Source: Crassaminicella profunda (lineage in GTDB: Bacteria > Bacillota > Clostridia > Peptostreptococcales > Thermotaleaceae). From it: a DNA stretch of 64,000 nt. The position numbers were made by a program, and so were the translations under genes. The DNA lies in NCBI RefSeq assembly GCF_019884785.1, contig NZ_CP082326.1:3899355-3963354 (forward strand). Reading direction: 5' to 3'. The notes beneath the pieces are model-generated. The model worked only from the letters and a program-made list of their open reading frames with translations. It was not told the origin of the DNA and ran no database searches. Positions within the stretch are counted from its first letter, which is position 1; each line of letters starts with the position of its first letter. Positions 44,540 through 54,485 of this stretch are shown piece after piece.

Positions 44540-47500
44540 TTATTTCATGTTGGTTTTCATTATATTATATAAAGCATGAGCTACCTCTGCTCGGGTTGCG
44601 TTTTCTTTTGGATATATTCCGTCTAACCTTTCTTTTACTATTTCACTGTTTATCATCAGTTCTACACTTTTTAGAGCGTAGGATGATATATCATTACTGT
44701 CACTAAAGTTCAGATATGATTTATCTGTTGGTTTGATATTAGGATATTCTCCTGATATTTCTATGCATTTTTGTAGTATTACCATCATATCTTGTCTGCT
44801 GACAGGTTCTAGTGGCTTAAACATGTTGTTACCACAGCCTTTTACTAAGCCTATTTCTTTTGCTACCATTATTGATTTTGCATAGTATTTACTAGAATCT
44901 ACATCATCAAATACTGTCTCACTATCACTTGTAAAGTTTTCTGTGCTTTTGCTTTTAAATTCAAAGTGTTTTACCATCAATGTAACCAAATCTGCTCTTG
45001 AAATAGCTTTTTCTGGTTTGAATTCATCTTTGCTTACTCCTTTTATGATATCTCTTGCTGTTAGGGCTTCTATGCCTTCTTTTGCCCAGTGATTTTCTAT
45101 GTCTTTGAAAGTTGGTTCTACATACATTACGCCATAATCACTTAGATGCTTTGTTGTAAAATAGAGTTTACCATTTTGATAGCAGCTTGATTTTAGTATT
45201 TGTATATTGCCTTTTCGGTCGTAATATACGGCTACAAATTTATGACCGTCTTTATTTTTTTTGTCATCTAAGTTAATAGTAATAGCTATTTCTTCATCAC
45301 CTTCCCAGTCTACTTTTTTACCGTTTATTTTTAAGGAAATGTTATAGACTGTCATTTCTCCTATTTCATTCTTTTCTTCTTCGGATAAGCCTAATTCTTC
45401 TTTATTTGTTGGCTCCATAATCAACTCTACTTGTTTTTCTTTTTCTGTAAACATTTCATTTAACAAGGTCACTTGTAAATCTTTATTTTTTACTGTTAGC
45501 TCCACAGATGCTTTGTTTCCTAGGAAGTTATTTGGTAATCTAAAAGTTGTTTTACCTTTACTGGTTGACTTTGCCTCTACACTTACCCTAATGATTCCTT
45601 GCGCATTTGGTTTTGCTTTCTTAATTTCATCATTAGATTTTTCAGTAGGTGTTTTTTGTACTGGGGCATAATTACTACTGCTACCTCTTGAGCTACTTCC
45701 TCCACCTGTGCTACCTTTAGCCACATTTATCTCACAGCTTGGTGCTGATATATTATTATTATTATCTACTCCACTTGGGAATGTTCCCCATGTTGCTGTG
45801 AAGGTATAGTTACCTGCTACTTTTGCATTATATCCATCTGTATCTATCCAGCTTATTGGTACACTTGCTGTATTTCCATTTTCTAGATTTACTGTTATAT
45901 CCGATGGTAATGCATATACTACCTCACTTACTGTTTTATACTGTACATTATTATGTGCTACATCTCCTGTTTGAAATAAGGTTACTGGTGCATAACTTGC
46001 TATACTGTTGGTGCTTGGTGGAGCTGTTGTGATTGTCACCTGTGATACTTTGCTATCTATCTTCGCTACTTTATTTCCACTTACACGATTATTGGTATTG
46101 GTTACTTCACAATAATAATAGCTGATTCCTACATTACTTGTATCTACTGCATAAACTGCTGTGGTTACAGAGAGTGGCTGTGAATTTGATTTGTTTTTAT
46201 TATCGGTCTTATACCATTTATAGCTGATTGTTCCTCCATCACTTACTGTTGCTGCTGCGTCTAATGTTATACGCTCTCCTATTTGACCTGCTTTGTCTGT
46301 TAGATTGTTTGTGATGTTTGGCATTTCTGCATCAGTATATGTCCCTTGTTCCACATTTATCTCACAGATTGGCGCAGATATATTATAATCATTATCTACT
46401 CCACTTGGGAATGTTCCCCATGTAGCTGTGAAGGTATAGTTACCTGCTACTTTTGCATTATAACCATCTGTATCTATCCAGCTTATTGGTACACTTGCGG
46501 TACTTCCATTTTCTAGATTTACTGTTATATCCGATGGTAATGCATATACTACCTCACTTACTGTTTTATACTGTACATTATTATGTGCCACATCTCCTGT
46601 TTGAGATAAGGTTACTGGTGTATAGCTTGCTATGCTGTTGGAGCTTAATGTGGCTTTTGTGATTGTTACCTGTGATACATTACTATCTACCTTTACTACC
46701 TTATTTCCCTTAACACTATTGTTTGTATTGGTTACTTCACAGTAATAATAGCTGATTCCTACACTGCTTGTATCTACTGCATAAACTGCTGTGGTTACAG
46801 AAAGTGGCTGTGGATTTGATTTGTTTTTATTATCGGTCTTATACCACTTGTAGCTGATTGTTCCTCCATCACTTACTGTTGCTGAGACATCTAACATTAT
46901 ACTCTCTCCTATTTGACCTATTATATTGTTTGTGATTACTGGAGCTTCAGCATTGGTATATGTTCCTTGGGCTACATTTACCTCACAGCTTGGAGCAATT
47001 ATTGTATCATCATTATCTACTCCACTTGGCAGTGTCCCCCATGTTGCTGTGAAGGTATAGTTACCTGCTACTTTTGCATTATATCCATCTGTATCTGCCC
47101 AGCTTACTGGTATATTCTCTGTACTTCCATTTTCTAAGGTTACTATTATATCCGATGGTAATGCAGATATTACCTCACTTGCTGTTTTATACTGTACATT
47201 ATTATGGGCTACATCTCCTGTTTGGGATAAGGTTACTGGTGTATAGCTTGCTATGCTGCTGGGGGCTATTGATACTGTTACTTCCCAGTCCTGAGTTCCA
47301 CTTTCTGCTGTTACGGTATAGGTCACTGGACTACTAAAATTTCTAGCTACCCCACTTGCTGGATTAATTGTTGCTTTTGATACTATGCCTATTGTTGGGA
47401 CTAGATTTGTTACATCTGTTCCATTGGCTACCTCTATATTTACTGTATGATTGCTTGGGTTGATGGTAGCTTTCCCTGTTTGTTCATTTAATGCAAAACT

Positions 47501-48247
47501 TGTTATATCGTTATCACTAACAACTTCTAAATAACCATTATTCAGATAATACTGTACATTGTTCCTTTCCAAGTAATATTGGAATTCACTACCTGTTCCC
47601 ACACCAAACCAAGGTTGAATCTTACCCGATCGTACTTCAAATGGTTTTATTACTTTATAAATAAAGTAAGGTTTCGTTTCTTTTGTTCCCGGTGTTAAAC
47701 TTCGTTCTTTATAAGCAACGCCCTCTTGCCATAAACAGGAGCCACCCGGATAGCCGTACCGATCAATCAATGTATCTACAGGTAGTATGATATAATTTTC
47801 AGTGCCTTCTATAAAACCATGATTATCAGGCCATTTATAAGAGAGATAATAGGTTGGTTGTGAAGTATCACCATTTTTTACAGCTTTATCTGCAAAACGA
47901 TATATCCAACCTCCTTTTGTTGCAAGAAGCAGCCTTACATCTTCTACGGTTTTTCCTCGATCTGGCTGTTGCCATCTTGGCTTTTTATAGGTAATAGACA
48001 ATAAATCGTATATATTTTCGTCCGTAAGATAGCGAAAATCTGCATTTTCGATGACTTCATACGCATCATAAATTGTATAAGCCTCCTCGAAATCCTTTAA
48101 CACCCGTTCAAAATTTGAGAGTTCAACAGCTGTCTCCGCGTAGGCAACACTTGTCATCTTCCCATCAGATTGCATCCATCCAAATGAAAGCAATACAATT
48201 AAAATAACCATATAGGATATGCTTCTTATTTGATTGTTTTTCTTCAT
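44540..48247 (-). CDS. Giant surface protein with tandem Ig-like repeats and three SLH domains
   Basis: The 1235-residue exported protein has a signal peptide (about 1-40, ending VAYAE), a unique N-terminal domain to about 240, and a cadherin-like/DUF5018-type beta domain (FALNEQTGKATINPSN). Then come two and a half copies of a ~208-residue unit, each with a Big-like domain (YTPVTLSQTGDVAHNNVQYK) and an Ig-like domain ending in GISYYYCEVTNTNN. A Gly/Ser linker, a beta-sandwich domain, and three SLH domains (about 1040-1235, e.g. FKDIENHWAKEGIEALTARD) follow. SLH domains hold the protein on pyruvylated wall polymer. The start at ATG 48247 follows AAAGGAA; longer in-frame extensions run into the neighbouring gene. 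Confidence 0.92.
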   Translation of the reverse strand: MKKNNQIRSISYMVILIVLLSFGWMQSDGKMTSVAYAETAVELSNFERVLKDFEEAYTIYDAYEVIENADFRYLTDENIYDLLSITYKKPRWQQPDRGKTVEDVRLLLATKGGWIYRFADKAVKNGDTSQPTYYLSYKWPDNHGFIEGTENYIILPVDTLIDRYGYPGGSCLWQEGVAYKERSLTPGTKETKPYFIYKVIKPFEVRSGKIQPWFGVGTGSEFQYYLERNNVQYYLNNGYLEVVSDNDITSFALNEQTGKATINPSNHTVNIEVANGTDVTNLVPTIGIVSKATINPASGVARNFSSPVTYTVTAESGTQDWEVTVSIAPSSIASYTPVTLSQTGDVAHNNVQYKTASEVISALPSDIIVTLENGSTENIPVSWADTDGYNAKVAGNYTFTATWGTLPSGVDNDDTIIAPSCEVNVAQGTYTNAEAPVITNNIIGQIGESIMLDVSATVSDGGTISYKWYKTDNKNKSNPQPLSVTTAVYAVDTSSVGISYYYCEVTNTNNSVKGNKVVKVDSNVSQVTITKATLSSNSIASYTPVTLSQTGDVAHNNVQYKTVSEVVYALPSDITVNLENGSTASVPISWIDTDGYNAKVAGNYTFTATWGTFPSGVDNDYNISAPICEINVEQGTYTDAEMPNITNNLTDKAGQIGERITLDAAATVSDGGTISYKWYKTDNKNKSNSQPLSVTTAVYAVDTSNVGISYYYCEVTNTNNRVSGNKVAKIDSKVSQVTITTAPPSTNSIASYAPVTLFQTGDVAHNNVQYKTVSEVVYALPSDITVNLENGNTASVPISWIDTDGYNAKVAGNYTFTATWGTFPSGVDNNNNISAPSCEINVAKGSTGGGSSSRGSSSNYAPVQKTPTEKSNDEIKKAKPNAQGIIRVSVEAKSTSKGKTTFRLPNNFLGNKASVELTVKNKDLQVTLLNEMFTEKEKQVELIMEPTNKEELGLSEEEKNEIGEMTVYNISLKINGKKVDWEGDEEIAITINLDDKKNKDGHKFVAVYYDRKGNIQILKSSCYQNGKLYFTTKHLSDYGVMYVEPTFKDIENHWAKEGIEALTARDIIKGVSKDEFKPEKAISRADLVTLMVKHFEFKSKSTENFTSDSETVFDDVDSSKYYAKSIMVAKEIGLVKGCGNNMFKPLEPVSRQDMMVILQKCIEISGEYPNIKPTDKSYLNFSDSNDISSYALKSVELMINSEIVKERLDGIYPKENATRAEVAHALYNIMKTNMK
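45720..47260 (-). repeat. Tandem ~625-bp coding repeats in the SLH protein gene
   Basis: Three copies of the Big-like segment begin near 45985, 46610 and 47240 on the minus strand, with spacings near 630 and 621 bp. Two are followed by full Ig-like segments; the third leads into the Gly/Ser linker. DNA identity is high, so unequal crossing-over could change the copy number. Confidence 0.8.
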
Positions 48248-48299
48248 CTTTATATCCATTCCTTTCACTTTGCTCAAGGTACAAAACAAAAATAAACTA

Positions 48300-48545
48300 C
48301 TATCCCTTACTTTCAATACTTGGTATTTCACCCATATAAGCAATACAATATTTCATACCTTTCGGTGTATCATCTTTCAAGTTAGGTAAACAAAAATATA
48401 GATCTTCACAAGTACCATACTTACTACCTATCATCATATAGAGTTTGGGATACTTGCTTTTTTCTAGCTTTCTCCCATCACACTCAAAGAAACCCATAGG
48501 TACATCATCATAGGTAAAGAGTTTTATTTCACCAATATTAACCAT
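48300..48545 (-). CDS. Small phage tail-collar domain protein
   Basis: This 81-residue protein is essentially one tail-collar domain: GEIKLFTYDDVPMGFFECDG, then KYPKLYMMIGSKYG and FCLPNLKDDTPKGMKYCIAY. Collar domains occur in phage tail fibres and in microcystin-dependent-protein (MdpB) family surface proteins. No other phage genes are near. RBS GGAGAG. It lies 52 bases upstream of the SLH gene in the same direction, so it may be co-expressed with it. Confidence 0.85.
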   Translation of the reverse strand: MVNIGEIKLFTYDDVPMGFFECDGRKLEKSKYPKLYMMIGSKYGTCEDLYFCLPNLKDDTPKGMKYCIAYMGEIPSIESKG

Positions 48546-48629
48546 TTACACGCTCTCCTTTATCTTTTTTTATCATTATAGCTAAATATTTTTTCGATTT
48601 CCTCTACCGAAAGTTATATTTTGAAAAAA

Positions 48630-48664
48630 AAAAAATAAAAAAATATCCCTTTTTTCAAAGGGAT
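48630..48664 (-). terminator. Terminator of the STAND-LuxR regulator gene
   Basis: ATCCCTTT/AAAGGGAT with a 4-base loop, followed on the minus strand by ATTTTTTTATTTTT. Confidence 0.9.
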
Positions 48665-48714
48665 TGTGATTGTCTGTTATGAATCAATTAAAGGTTATTC
48701 TGCAATTATCTTAC

Positions 48715-51700
48715 TTAAATGATATGCTGGTCTTTTGCCATAATGATTGCTTTTCTTCTGTTATTTACGCCAAGCTTTGTATAGATACTATTCAGGTGAG
48801 ATTTTACTGTTCCTACGGATATGAATTCTATCTCACTTATTTTTTGGTTAGAATCTCCCTTTGATAAATGTTTTAGGATTTCTATTTCTCTAGGGGTTAG
48901 TACATTGTTATAGTTGTCTGAGTTTTTATCAGTATTTAAGTTACTTATACCATCAAGTTTATATATTAGATATGGTAAGACTAGATGAATTAAATCTATT
49001 ATTTTATCTTTATTATGGCTAATTGCTTCTATATAAAATATACCTATTTCTATTCCAAATACCTGTATCGGTAAGATGATAATAAGTTTTTCTTTATCGC
49101 TGTTCTTATTTTTTATAATCGTATCTGAAAGCCTTTTTGACATGATTAGTAATTCCTTGTCAATAGATGAGTTATCTTTTATAGCCCTATATGGAAAATA
49201 ATGTATTGCTGGCATATTTTCTTTTTTTTCATAGGCTAATTTATAGGTATTATTTTCATTAAGTAATACACAAGCATAGTTACATAAGCTACTTTCAACA
49301 ATACTATTAAGAAAATATTTAAAGGCTTCATTTTCATCCATGTTTTGCATAGCTTGTAATATTAAATAGCCACTTGTATTTTCTTCAGCTTCACTGTTTT
49401 GAAATTTTTCATTTTCATCATCATTTGAAATATACTTTTGAAGAGCTTTTGTCCCCTCTGATGAATAAAAGCTTTTTAATTCAGGTATACTGTTACATAT
49501 TTCTGCTAATCTGTTTCCTATGACTAAAAGCAGATGATTGGATTTCTTCTTTGCTATTGATATACCTTTGTTGATATAACCTATTGATAATTCTTTATCG
49601 CCAAATACTTTTTCATACATGCCTTTAACAAAGTAGTATCTGGCTAAATGATTTTTTTCGTAATGACTTATTGTATTTTCTAAAAATATTCTATTTTCAT
49701 CAATAATAGCTTTATCTATTGCTTGTTGACCCTTATCTAAGTTTTTATGATATTCGAGCATAATCAGTGTTGTAATAAAAATCATTTGGATATAGGCTAT
49801 ATGTCCTTTTACTTCTACAAAATGATTTTGCAATAACTTAATCGCCCTATACACTTTTTCTATATGGTTATTTATGTAACTGGCTAAAATACTAAACCAG
49901 ATGCCTACCATAGCTTCAATTTTTATTTGCTCTGATGATAACGTTATTGCTTTTTTGATTTTTAATTCTTTAGCATAATTATCAAATATTGAATTTACAT
50001 AGGTATTGATAAAATGTGTTCCTTCTACTGAGGTTATATCAAGCATTTCTATCCTCTGCCTTATGGCAAGTGATGCCTCGGAGACATTTTTGCCTGTTAT
50101 ACAATAAGCAAACATAAGAGATGCTAGGCTATATTCAAAATGAGTAATAATGCCTTTTTCTAAGCAAGTTAGATTATTTTTTTCTAAAAGTTGTATGGTT
50201 TGGTAAATATCGTTCGACCAATGATGTACAAATGTTAAATAGAAAGCTATGGTTTCTTGAACAAACTCTTCTTCACTGTTAAAATCTATATTGTTCATAA
50301 CAATATCTGAAAGTTGTTTTCCCATTTTATAATTATGAAGTAAATTGAACATTATAAAAGAACAGGATGTCAATGCAAACAACTTGTATTTGCTCTTTGT
50401 TTTTTTGAGGGCTAGGTTTGAGATTAATAGCAAACTATATTGAAAGTGTGATTGACATAATATTTTTGTAGATGGTATCATTCTGTATAGTATATATTGT
50501 TCGTCTATAACATTTTCAGCTTCATCTTTACAAACCCATGTATCTAAGTTATCCAAAGTATTGAAGTCATTAAAGCTTGCTATCAAAGCTTCCTTGTTGT
50601 TTATGTTATATTCAAAACCAAGGATTTCTAGCATTTTAATACCTGTGTTCATAGCTTCTTTGTGATTTCCTGTATAAGCAAACATATTCATTTGTTCATC
50701 TTCTATTTTAAGTAAGTGATTTTTATCACTTGACCTTTCTTTCATCTGATCGTATATGCTTTTGGCACTCTCCAAATCACCTAGTAAGTAGTGACACTTT
50801 GCCAGTTTAAATAAAATTTCGTTGTTGTGTAAATTCGTGTTTTTGTCCATTATTTCTTTACAAGTAATTAGAATCTCTCGTATTTTTTTGTAGTTCACAT
50901 TATGCTGGCAAGCTTCACTTAAGATATAAAACCATTCTTTTGTTCTTTTCTTGCTCCACTTTATATTTCTACTATTCATAATTGCTGTCACCAATAGTGA
51001 CCATAAGTTTTTATCTGTTTTATAAAATTCTGTTAGATCTTTTGCTATGGCATAATAGATATGCTCTCTTTGTTTGCTATCTATGTTTTTATAGATATAT
51101 TCAAAGATAATATCATGGGTAAAGCTGTATCTTTCGTCTGTGATGAATATAAAAGATTTTTCTATAAGACTTTTTATAATTGTATCTGATTTTTGGCTAA
51201 ATATTTTTTCAAAGTATCTCCTAGAAATATCACCACCAAAGCATGATAAATATTCTAAGAATAATTTTTCATTATTATTTAGCTCTAAAACTCTTGATAG
51301 CATAACTTCATTTACATTTTCGGAAATATTTGATTTTGTTAGCTTATCTATATGTACTATATATCTATCATCATGACTATGTTCAATAATTTGCTTCGAT
51401 CTAAATTCATCTATGACTTTTGTAATATAAAATGGATTTCCAAGAGTAATACTGTAAATGTATCTTGCTAAGTAATCAGAGTGTATAATATCTTTACTTG
51501 TTCGTTCTGTTATTATCTTCTTAACTTCTGTTTCTTTTAATGGGCATAGCTCTACTACGCCATATGATTTTTCTTCTTTTGATAATTGAGTAAATTCGTC
51601 TCTATAGGATAGTATAAAGGTTGCGTTAATTGACTTATCCTTTATTAGTGCTTTTATCATATCGAGAGAATTCTCATCAGCCCATTGTATATCGTCTAAA

Positions 51701-52173
51701 TGAATGCATATATTGCCTAATGTATTTACTATAAGCTTTACAAAGTTGTTGACAGCTTTTCTAATCTTATATTTTTGACGAGTGTAATCTTTTATTTGCT
51801 TGATTTTTGTGTCTTTAAAGATTTTTGAAACAGTATCTGCAAAATATGCAATATATTCAAGTTCTGTATGGAGAGTGTTTTTTATTTGATAGATTAATGG
51901 ATTAAATTTCTTTGTAGGTAGGACGAGTATTTGCTCCATAATTTTATCTATTAAGTTTTTGATTAGCGTAAATTCCATTATATACTGGTGGTTTTGCTTG
52001 CATGTAATGACCTTTACGTTAGGGTAGGTCTTTAATATATTCCTAATGGCAAAAGTTTTTCCTATTCCTGATGAACCTTTTACTAATAGTACATTTTTAT
52101 TGATATTTTTGTATAATTGATTTATCTGATTTTTTAGTTCTTCTCTTCCTATTACTGTATCAATATGATTCAT
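48715..52173 (-). CDS. Large STAND-class ATPase regulator with C-terminal LuxR DNA-binding domain
   Basis: The 1152-residue protein has a P-loop KGSSGIGKT at 32-40, Walker B-like ICIHLDDIQWADENS near 153-167, a winged-helix part, then about 500 residues of TPR-like helices (HNNEILFKLAKCHYLLGDLE), a GAF-like region (about 950-1070), and a LuxR helix-turn-helix (about 1088-1150, LTPREIEILKHLSKGDSNQK). This is the MalT-like plan: ligand or partner binding to the helical domain promotes ATP-driven oligomerisation and DNA binding. It lies upstream of the collar and SLH genes, same strand, and is separated from them by a terminator, so it may control them. RBS AAGGTG. Confidence 0.9.
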   Translation of the reverse strand: MNHIDTVIGREELKNQINQLYKNINKNVLLVKGSSGIGKTFAIRNILKTYPNVKVITCKQNHQYIMEFTLIKNLIDKIMEQILVLPTKKFNPLIYQIKNTLHTELEYIAYFADTVSKIFKDTKIKQIKDYTRQKYKIRKAVNNFVKLIVNTLGNICIHLDDIQWADENSLDMIKALIKDKSINATFILSYRDEFTQLSKEEKSYGVVELCPLKETEVKKIITERTSKDIIHSDYLARYIYSITLGNPFYITKVIDEFRSKQIIEHSHDDRYIVHIDKLTKSNISENVNEVMLSRVLELNNNEKLFLEYLSCFGGDISRRYFEKIFSQKSDTIIKSLIEKSFIFITDERYSFTHDIIFEYIYKNIDSKQREHIYYAIAKDLTEFYKTDKNLWSLLVTAIMNSRNIKWSKKRTKEWFYILSEACQHNVNYKKIREILITCKEIMDKNTNLHNNEILFKLAKCHYLLGDLESAKSIYDQMKERSSDKNHLLKIEDEQMNMFAYTGNHKEAMNTGIKMLEILGFEYNINNKEALIASFNDFNTLDNLDTWVCKDEAENVIDEQYILYRMIPSTKILCQSHFQYSLLLISNLALKKTKSKYKLFALTSCSFIMFNLLHNYKMGKQLSDIVMNNIDFNSEEEFVQETIAFYLTFVHHWSNDIYQTIQLLEKNNLTCLEKGIITHFEYSLASLMFAYCITGKNVSEASLAIRQRIEMLDITSVEGTHFINTYVNSIFDNYAKELKIKKAITLSSEQIKIEAMVGIWFSILASYINNHIEKVYRAIKLLQNHFVEVKGHIAYIQMIFITTLIMLEYHKNLDKGQQAIDKAIIDENRIFLENTISHYEKNHLARYYFVKGMYEKVFGDKELSIGYINKGISIAKKKSNHLLLVIGNRLAEICNSIPELKSFYSSEGTKALQKYISNDDENEKFQNSEAEENTSGYLILQAMQNMDENEAFKYFLNSIVESSLCNYACVLLNENNTYKLAYEKKENMPAIHYFPYRAIKDNSSIDKELLIMSKRLSDTIIKNKNSDKEKLIIILPIQVFGIEIGIFYIEAISHNKDKIIDLIHLVLPYLIYKLDGISNLNTDKNSDNYNNVLTPREIEILKHLSKGDSNQKISEIEFISVGTVKSHLNSIYTKLGVNNRRKAIIMAKDQHII

Positions 52174-52315
52174 CGTTTACACCTTCGTTCATTAAGATTT
52201 TATAGTTTTTCAATAAGTATATAGTATTCTTTTAGCAATTAAATGATGCTTTAATTTTATCATATTCCTATTTTACGCTCTACTTTTTGTAGGTTTTCTT
52301 TTAATCACTAATTGC

Positions 52316-52387
52316 AATAAACCGCAAACTCATTTCCTTTAAATGTAAATAAGTTTACGGTTTATCGGTTTAGAAATTAATTTTTAA
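52316..52387 (-). repeat. 72-bp direct repeat, copy B (structured 3' element)
   Basis: Copy A at 44461-44532 differs at five positions. It forms the same 19-bp stem with G-U pairs only in minus-strand RNA. The segment between the copies is 7783 bp and holds the SLH, collar and STAND genes. Confidence 0.85.
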
Positions 52388-52506
52388 TTCATTTTCACTT
52401 TAATCCTTGATACATACTCATCTAAATCATCCATCGTTTTTATTCTTAACACATTTTTTATAGATGCATAATAATCTTTCATAGATTCTTTAGTAATAAC
52501 ATTCAT
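52384..52506 (-). CDS. Possible 40-residue protein after the second permease gene
   Basis: ATG 52506 is preceded by GAAAGGTG. The product starts MNVITKESMKDYYASIKNVL and is a highly charged helical peptide. The same frame is open back to the permease stop at 52555 and encodes 16 more plausible residues without a start codon, so this may be the 3' end of a lost gene joined here. No family is recognised. Copy B of the 72-bp repeat begins at its stop. Confidence 0.4.
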   Translation of the reverse strand: MNVITKESMKDYYASIKNVLRIKTMDDLDEYVSRIKVKMN

Positions 52507-52554
52507 GCACCTTTCATCTTCGCTACAATCCCCTCTAACATTTTTCCATGGATC

Positions 52555-53766
52555 TTATTCATATCGTAAAGCATCAATAATATTTAAATTTGCAGCTTTA
52601 TTAGCTGGGTACAGTCCAAAGAATATGCCAATAGCAGAAGAAAATGCAAATGCCATAAATATAACACTTAAAGTTATACTTGGTGTTATTTTAATAAATT
52701 TTCCAATGGTATACGCTAATCCAGAACCTAATGTAATCCCTATTAGCCCTCCCATTCCTGAAACAATAACAGATTCAACTAAAAATTGAATTAATACAAC
52801 TTTTTTATTGGCTCCTATCGCTTTTCTTATTCCAATCTCACGGGTTCTTTCTGTAACAGATACCATCATAATATTCATAATCCCGATTCCACCAACTAAA
52901 AGGGAAATAGCAGCAATAGCACTTACAAATGCAGTCATTTTTCCTGTAATATTATTGACCATTTTCATCATACCTTCAGAAGTAGAAATCATGTATTTCT
53001 TTTTTCCTACGATATCATGTCTTCTTTCTACTAAATTTACAACACTCTTTACCGTCTCTTTTACATTTTGTCCGCTCTTTACGTTCATTTCTATGGCACC
53101 ATAAGTTGTTTCCCCTGTAATTTGTTCTAAATTCGTATAAGGTGCATATAGACTAAATGTTTGTTTTCCTCCACCCATACTCATAAAACTCTTTGGTTTT
53201 TCAAATACGCCAACAACAACATATGAAAGGGTTTGTCCATCCACATCAAAAGTTATTCTTTTCCCTAAAGGATTTGTATCTTTAAAAAACTTTTCTGCCA
53301 TCTTTGATTCTATGACTGCCGAATATCTTTGACTTGAAATATCATTCGGTACTAAAAATCGTCCTTTCTTTATGGTCATTTTTTCAATTTTATTATAATC
53401 TGACGCAACACCACTTAAATTTATATGATAAGTTTTTCTTCCTAAAGTCAGAGAACCAGATAATCCTTGGCTAAAAGATATTGCTTCCAGTTTACTCCCA
53501 TAAATTCTTTTGATAGCTTTTAAATCACTATGATCCATATTCATTTCTTCACTGGTTACTTCCTCTTCGTTCATATATATGATAGCTTTATTGGCACCCC
53601 CATCTTTAAATTCTTTTGTCATGGAATTCTGACTGCCTTTTCCAAGAGCTACCAATGTAATAACGGAAGAAATTCCAATGATAATCCCTAACATGGTCAA
53701 CAATGTTCTTAACTTATTTGCACGAACGGAAATGATGGCCATTTTTACACTTTCTAATATATTCAT
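52555..53766 (-). CDS. MacB-like FtsX-domain ABC permease (second system)
   Basis: The 403-residue permease has RANKLRTLLTMLGIIIGISS at its first helix, an extracellular MacB domain of about 240 residues, and three C-terminal helices with VTERTREIGIRKAIGANKKV. It is about as long as, and clearly paralogous to, the permease at 16295. It works with the ATPase (53782) and adaptor (54486) of this operon. ATG 53766 follows AGAGGTGA, 15 bases after the ATPase stop. Confidence 0.93.
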   Translation of the reverse strand: MNILESVKMAIISVRANKLRTLLTMLGIIIGISSVITLVALGKGSQNSMTKEFKDGGANKAIIYMNEEEVTSEEMNMDHSDLKAIKRIYGSKLEAISFSQGLSGSLTLGRKTYHINLSGVASDYNKIEKMTIKKGRFLVPNDISSQRYSAVIESKMAEKFFKDTNPLGKRITFDVDGQTLSYVVVGVFEKPKSFMSMGGGKQTFSLYAPYTNLEQITGETTYGAIEMNVKSGQNVKETVKSVVNLVERRHDIVGKKKYMISTSEGMMKMVNNITGKMTAFVSAIAAISLLVGGIGIMNIMMVSVTERTREIGIRKAIGANKKVVLIQFLVESVIVSGMGGLIGITLGSGLAYTIGKFIKITPSITLSVIFMAFAFSSAIGIFFGLYPANKAANLNIIDALRYE

Positions 53767-53781
53767 AGAATCACCTCTTCT

Positions 53782-54462
53782 CTATTCATAATTGTATATA
53801 TCTCTAACGATAAAACCATCCTTCACCGTAATCACTCTTTTCGCTTGAGCTGCAATCTCTGGTTCATGGGTAACGATTACAATCGTATTTCCTTTTTGAT
53901 TTAATTCTTTAAAAAGATTCATAATCTCATCTGTTGTTTTAGAATCTAGGTTCCCTGTAGGTTCATCTGCAAGGATTACAGATGGCTCTGTTACAAGGGC
54001 TCTCGCAACAGCGATTCTTTGTCTTTGCCCTCCAGATAATTCGTTGGGTTTGTGCTCTTTTCTTTCTAGTAATCCTACACTCTCTAAAGATTTTTCTGCT
54101 CTTAAAGTTCTTTCTTTCAGTGGTACTCCTAAATATATTAAAGGTAACTCCACATTTTGAAGAGAGGATAATTTAGGCAATAAGTTAAAGGACTGAAATA
54201 CAAATCCGATTTCTCGGTTTCTGATTTTTGCCAATTCTTCATCATTCATTACGCAAACATCATTATTATTTAATATATACTTACCATCAGAAGAAGCATC
54301 CAGGCATCCTAAAATATTCATCAAAGTAGATTTACCAGAGCCTGATGGTCCAATGATGGCTACAAACTCTCCACTTTTTATATGCAGATTGATTCCTTTT
54401 AAAGCTTCAAATTCAAGACTTCCTGTTTTATATACTTTTTTCAAATCTGTAATCTTAATCAT
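53782..54462 (-). CDS. MacB-type ABC transporter ATPase (second system)
   Basis: This 226-residue ATPase has Walker [20 protein letters not shown], signature [15 protein letters not shown] and Walker [12 protein letters not shown]. It is the middle gene of the adaptor-ATPase-permease operon, 23 bases after the adaptor. RBS GGAGGCGG. It energises a MacB-like exporter of unknown substrate, plausibly antimicrobial peptides or surfactants. Confidence 0.94.
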   Translation of the reverse strand: MIKITDLKKVYKTGSLEFEALKGINLHIKSGEFVAIIGPSGSGKSTLMNILGCLDASSDGKYILNNNDVCVMNDEELAKIRNREIGFVFQSFNLLPKLSSLQNVELPLIYLGVPLKERTLRAEKSLESVGLLERKEHKPNELSGGQRQRIAVARALVTEPSVILADEPTGNLDSKTTDEIMNLFKELNQKGNTIVIVTHEPEIAAQAKRVITVKDGFIVRDIYNYE

Positions 54463-54485
54463 ATGAACCGCCTCCTCTTTTATCC

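Noticed and set aside
45823-47337. Plus-strand ORFs inside the SLH gene repeated at 630-bp spacing
   Set aside because: They are antisense shadows of the tandem repeat, with Leu/Tyr/His-rich nonsense composition and no ribosome sites.
48248-48343. Longer N-terminus for the SLH protein
   Set aside because: It overlaps the collar gene and would put a polar stretch before a clear signal peptide; the ATG at 48247 fits better.
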